A DNA stretch of 64,000 bases, from contig VZRN01000568.1 of the NCBI GenBank assembly GCA_013397935.1, positions 82,896-146,895 on the forward strand, given 5' to 3'. Positions within the stretch are counted from its first letter, which is position 1, and each line of letters begins with the position of its first letter. The notes beneath the pieces are model-generated. The model was not told the origin of the DNA, made no database searches, and saw only the letters and a program-made list of their open reading frames with translations. Origin of the DNA: Dasyornis broadbenti (taxonomy: Eukaryota; Chordata; Aves; Passeriformes; Dasyornithidae). Shown piece by piece: positions 60,901 through 64,000 of the stretch. A program made the position numbers and the translations under genes.

Positions 60901-63781
60901 TATAAAAGTCTGGCCTTAAATATATTATATGAAAAAACTTTATCATTTTCTTCTCATTTCACCTTTAAACGACATTAGGCAGATCAATGATTCTGGCCCA
61001 AATGCAGTGTTATTTGTAGATGGCTGAATTCCTGACAAAGCCAAGTAACTTCCATGTTTGACTGTAAGATTTAACAATTAATACACATAGCACAGTAGCA
61101 TAACTCTGTAGGTAAGCAGTATCAGAATACTAAAGTCTACCGTTCGCTATACATTGACATAGTTCATTTAAATGGCAATGGATTATAATACAATACCTGG
61201 AATAATGAAATTATTTGTATTTTTACACTAATTATATTTTCCATATATAGATCTTACCTATTAGAAGTATACATTTTAAAATACACACAATAGATTTTAT
61301 ATATTTCTATATAAATACAAACAAAACCAAATAGAGTATACTTTGTGAGTTAAAACTGCATATGAGTCAACTTTAAAAATTAAAATTTTGTGATAAAACA
61401 CAGAGTGATTGGGCAAAGCAAAGACTCTTTGAGGGTGAGATTAAATATTAGGACAAAATGGTTCTTATATTAGGCCAGACAGTGACTAACTTACAGTGAA
61501 GGTTTTTTCATGTTTACTGTCAGCTATGAGTTTTTCATACTACTCAGATGAGTCACAGCAATATGAGTAACATATCAACATGTCTTGGAAACAGTAGCTC
61601 AGAACAACAAAACCATAGGAGGCCAACAGCATACACAAGTGGAGTGCACATTTGAGACCATCCAAATTTATATTTAGCAGAATAGCCACAGCAATTAATA
61701 AGTAAAAATATTCCATTATTCTATGCATAGAGAATGTAATTACTGTATTATAACTTTGGAAATACAGTTTGAGCCACCACTGGTAATGTTTATGAGAAGA
61801 CTACTTTGTAAATCCTAATCTTAAGAGAAGCCTCTACTGGAACTGTGGACTCTGGATTTAGACACATTTGTTACACAGCTGAATGTCCCTAGGTACATGT
61901 TCTGTTCCTATCTGCTACATCATCATGAGATTTCACATTTTGCCATGGTGGTTTATCAACTTGGATGAATGTTACAGTCGGATAATACATTCACTCTAAG
62001 ACACTCAGGTTTTGCAAAAGACAGATGAGACTCTAAAATGACAGACTAGGAACCAGGGACACAATCCGTGAAAGCCTCTATGCCCATATCCACATCAAAG
62101 ACACTCAATCCATATCCTAGTGAAAGTCAGCAGCAGGGTCAAAAGCTAACAAACATTTAGAGCAGAATAGCAGAGCTTCATTAAATAATGACAATTAGTT
62201 TTGAAAAGACTGAAAGCATAATTTTCTGTATTGCTCTACTACTAATGCTGTTCCATTGCTAAATTCAATCCAAAATTAATTGTTTGATTTTACCCTTTAA
62301 GAAGTGCCTTTCTTTTAGAAAGAAAACCAGAAATCCCTACAACACCTGTGGATTTTTTTCCCTGCTTGTTATTAAAATACCCTTTTAGTTTTACAAAGGA
62401 TCTCTCAGAAGCTCCCACTGAGGTATATAAACACTTCAAATCACAAAGATATTTTTCACTAGGTAAATGCAATTGTACAGTTCCTTCTAGTTTTCAGTGA
62501 TTTATCACTTACTACTTCTCACAGGGATGGGGAAAATCCCAGAGAAGTAACCATGATGTTTTGGTACAAATCAGCAGAAACTGATAAACTTCAAGGTGCT
62601 TGCCTTATGTAGATGGCCATATAAATGAAAGATGGGTAATCCTACTCAGCTTACTGGAGCTAAAGGCACATACCAAACTTGTGAACTGTTGTGACAGTTG
62701 AAAGTATCACTGACCATTTACTGGAGGTCAAATCCTCAAACAGTTTTCAGGTCAGAATGTAATTTATCATAAATAGGGTGGCTTGAAAGGAATACAGATT
62801 GAGGCAGTACTTCAGGAAAGCTTTTGCCCACAAAACTGCAGCTTCACTTACTAGGTGACAAGAAGCAGAGGAGGAGTGTGCCCTCATTCAAAGTAGACAA
62901 AATTTCTAAGTCTGCTGCTGCTCCAATTCAGAACTAAACATACTGTAGACTGTGCTTTCCATAGCCTGTGCATCACCAGACTGAGAATGCTAATTTCCTA
63001 GAACAGAAAACTTAGAACATCTGTTGGGCAAGAACAACCATGTTCTGCAAAGAGCAAAGAACTTGGACACTAATGGCTTAGCTAGTAGGTAGTAACAGCA
63101 AAAACTTAATAAATCAAATGCAAGATTTTGTAAAATGTAATGTATAAAGCATACTTTGCACAGTAATAATGGCTACTGTGGAGACCTGAATGCAACTAGT
63201 TAACACTTCTGTTAAAGGGAAATAGCAATGAAAAGGGAGCTACAGCCCCCAGACACGCAAGCTTCATATAAAGTATCTGCTTTACTGTATCATTCTTGCA
63301 GATGAAGTAATAAATCCTGTTGACTTCTGGTCACCATTATTTCAAAAAATTGCATTTAAAGTATTTAACTTCTACATAAAACCCTGGAGTCTCGTTCAGT
63401 ACTAGTTCAGTAATTTTTAAAGAATGACTATGTTTCTTCTCCTTTAAAAAAGGGGGGTGAGGGGAAAAAATCTCACCTTAAAAATCCAGTCTGGTTTCAA
63501 GTAAAGAAACCAGAACATAATGCTCCTCAGATATCCTGAAAGTAATACAGTTGGTGTCTATCATGATCCTTGTCAGAAAACTCCGCATTTGAAGTAAATT
63601 ATATTGCTTGTTTCCAGGTGATAAGAACATTTTGCTTTCCCTCACCAAAGAACTAGAACAGCGAGATTTGCAGTCTTTGAAAGAAAAACGTGGGGTTGTT
63701 GAGAGCAACTGCTTAGACTAGTTCTGATGTTTTCTTTTAAGTATAACAATATTCCTACAACAGAATAATAGATTTTCCATA
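57929..63781 (-). other. RICTOR: RICTOR intron 3-4, at least 6 kb, open at the right edge
   Basis: No further RICTOR exon was found; the expected upstream peptide (human ...MRKLGHLNNFTK) is absent. The sequence is AT-rich with no recognised repeat until the probable LTR at 63782. Confidence 0.7.
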
Positions 63782-64000
63782 TGTCTTGGTTTGTAAGACA
63801 GGTATTTGCCAAGAAAGGCAAAAATCTCCCTTTGAATGGAGAAATATGACCCCTTTCCCTCCAAACTATCATAACTTTGAAATTAAGAGGCTTTCAGGCA
63901 AAGATATGGGAAAAAGAAGTAACAGTTCTTTATTACTATGTATAACAAGGCAAACAAACAAGAACAAAGGTAGCAACAACAAAAAAACAAACCAGAAACC
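63782..64000 (+). mobile_element. Probable endogenous-retrovirus LTR start, cut by window edge
   Basis: The stretch begins TGTCTTGGTTTGTAAGACAG and continues with AAGGCAAAAATCTCCCTTTG, GAGGCTTTCAGGCAAAGATA and AACAGTTCTTTATTACTATG, then an A/AAC-rich run. It starts with TG and resembles, from memory, LTRs common in songbird genomes. The other end and any target-site duplication are outside the window, so orientation and family are uncertain. Confidence 0.5.

Noticed and set aside
63478..63872. Two 76-codon - strand open frames that might have been the missing RICTOR upstream exon.
   Set aside because: The peptides do not match the expected LGHLNNFTK-type exon; the GTGAG after TTTAAG near 63477 is a donor-like sequence, but the frame shows no similarity.
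1..64000. tRNA, rRNA, snoRNA, CRISPR array or bacterial-type operon signals.
   Set aside because: None were seen; the window is a two-gene vertebrate locus with introns and LINE fragments.

Overview
The window is vertebrate nuclear DNA, almost certainly from a bird. It is AT-rich, with intron-split genes, GT-AG splice sites and several degraded CR1-type LINE copies on both strands. The right edge holds what looks like the start of an avian endogenous-retrovirus LTR. The gene pair matches human 5p13, whose bird counterpart is the Z chromosome (established synteny), so a Z-linked locus is the best inference. The LTR style hints at a songbird, but this is weak.

Left part (1-about 8,400, + strand): the 3' end of OSMR, the oncostatin M receptor beta chain. 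Four firm exons plus a terminal exon encode the last fibronectin type III domain, the transmembrane helix, Box 1 and the cytoplasmic tail, with a stop at 5336-5338. A 3' UTR of about 2.9 kb follows.

Middle and right (about 8,420-57,928, - strand): RICTOR, the defining scaffold of mTOR complex 2. Thirty-five coding exons were placed with splice sites and phases that all agree. They sum to 4,947 nt, which is 1,648 codons plus stop, with no frame break. They correspond to human residues about 66 to the C-terminus (exons 4-38 if the 38-exon human layout holds). The first exons and promoter lie to the right of the window. The RICTOR 3' UTR is about 4.7 kb, and the two genes meet tail to tail within about 35-190 bp near 8,230-8,440.

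Accessory DNA: six CR1 pieces, one about 2.7 kb long and filling most of one RICTOR intron; a 63-bp perfect AT-rich palindrome; a 3 x 31-bp tandem repeat inside the large CR1; a few short stem-loops and microsatellites; and the edge LTR.

The genes share no operon-like logic. OSMR is a cytokine receptor subunit signalling through JAK/STAT, and RICTOR is an intracellular kinase scaffold acting on AKT/SGK/PKC. No new multi-gene system was found. The most checkable oddities are the palindrome, a well-formed but out-of-frame cryptic exon between two RICTOR exons, the CR1 pressed against an OSMR splice acceptor, and the very tight convergent gene ends.
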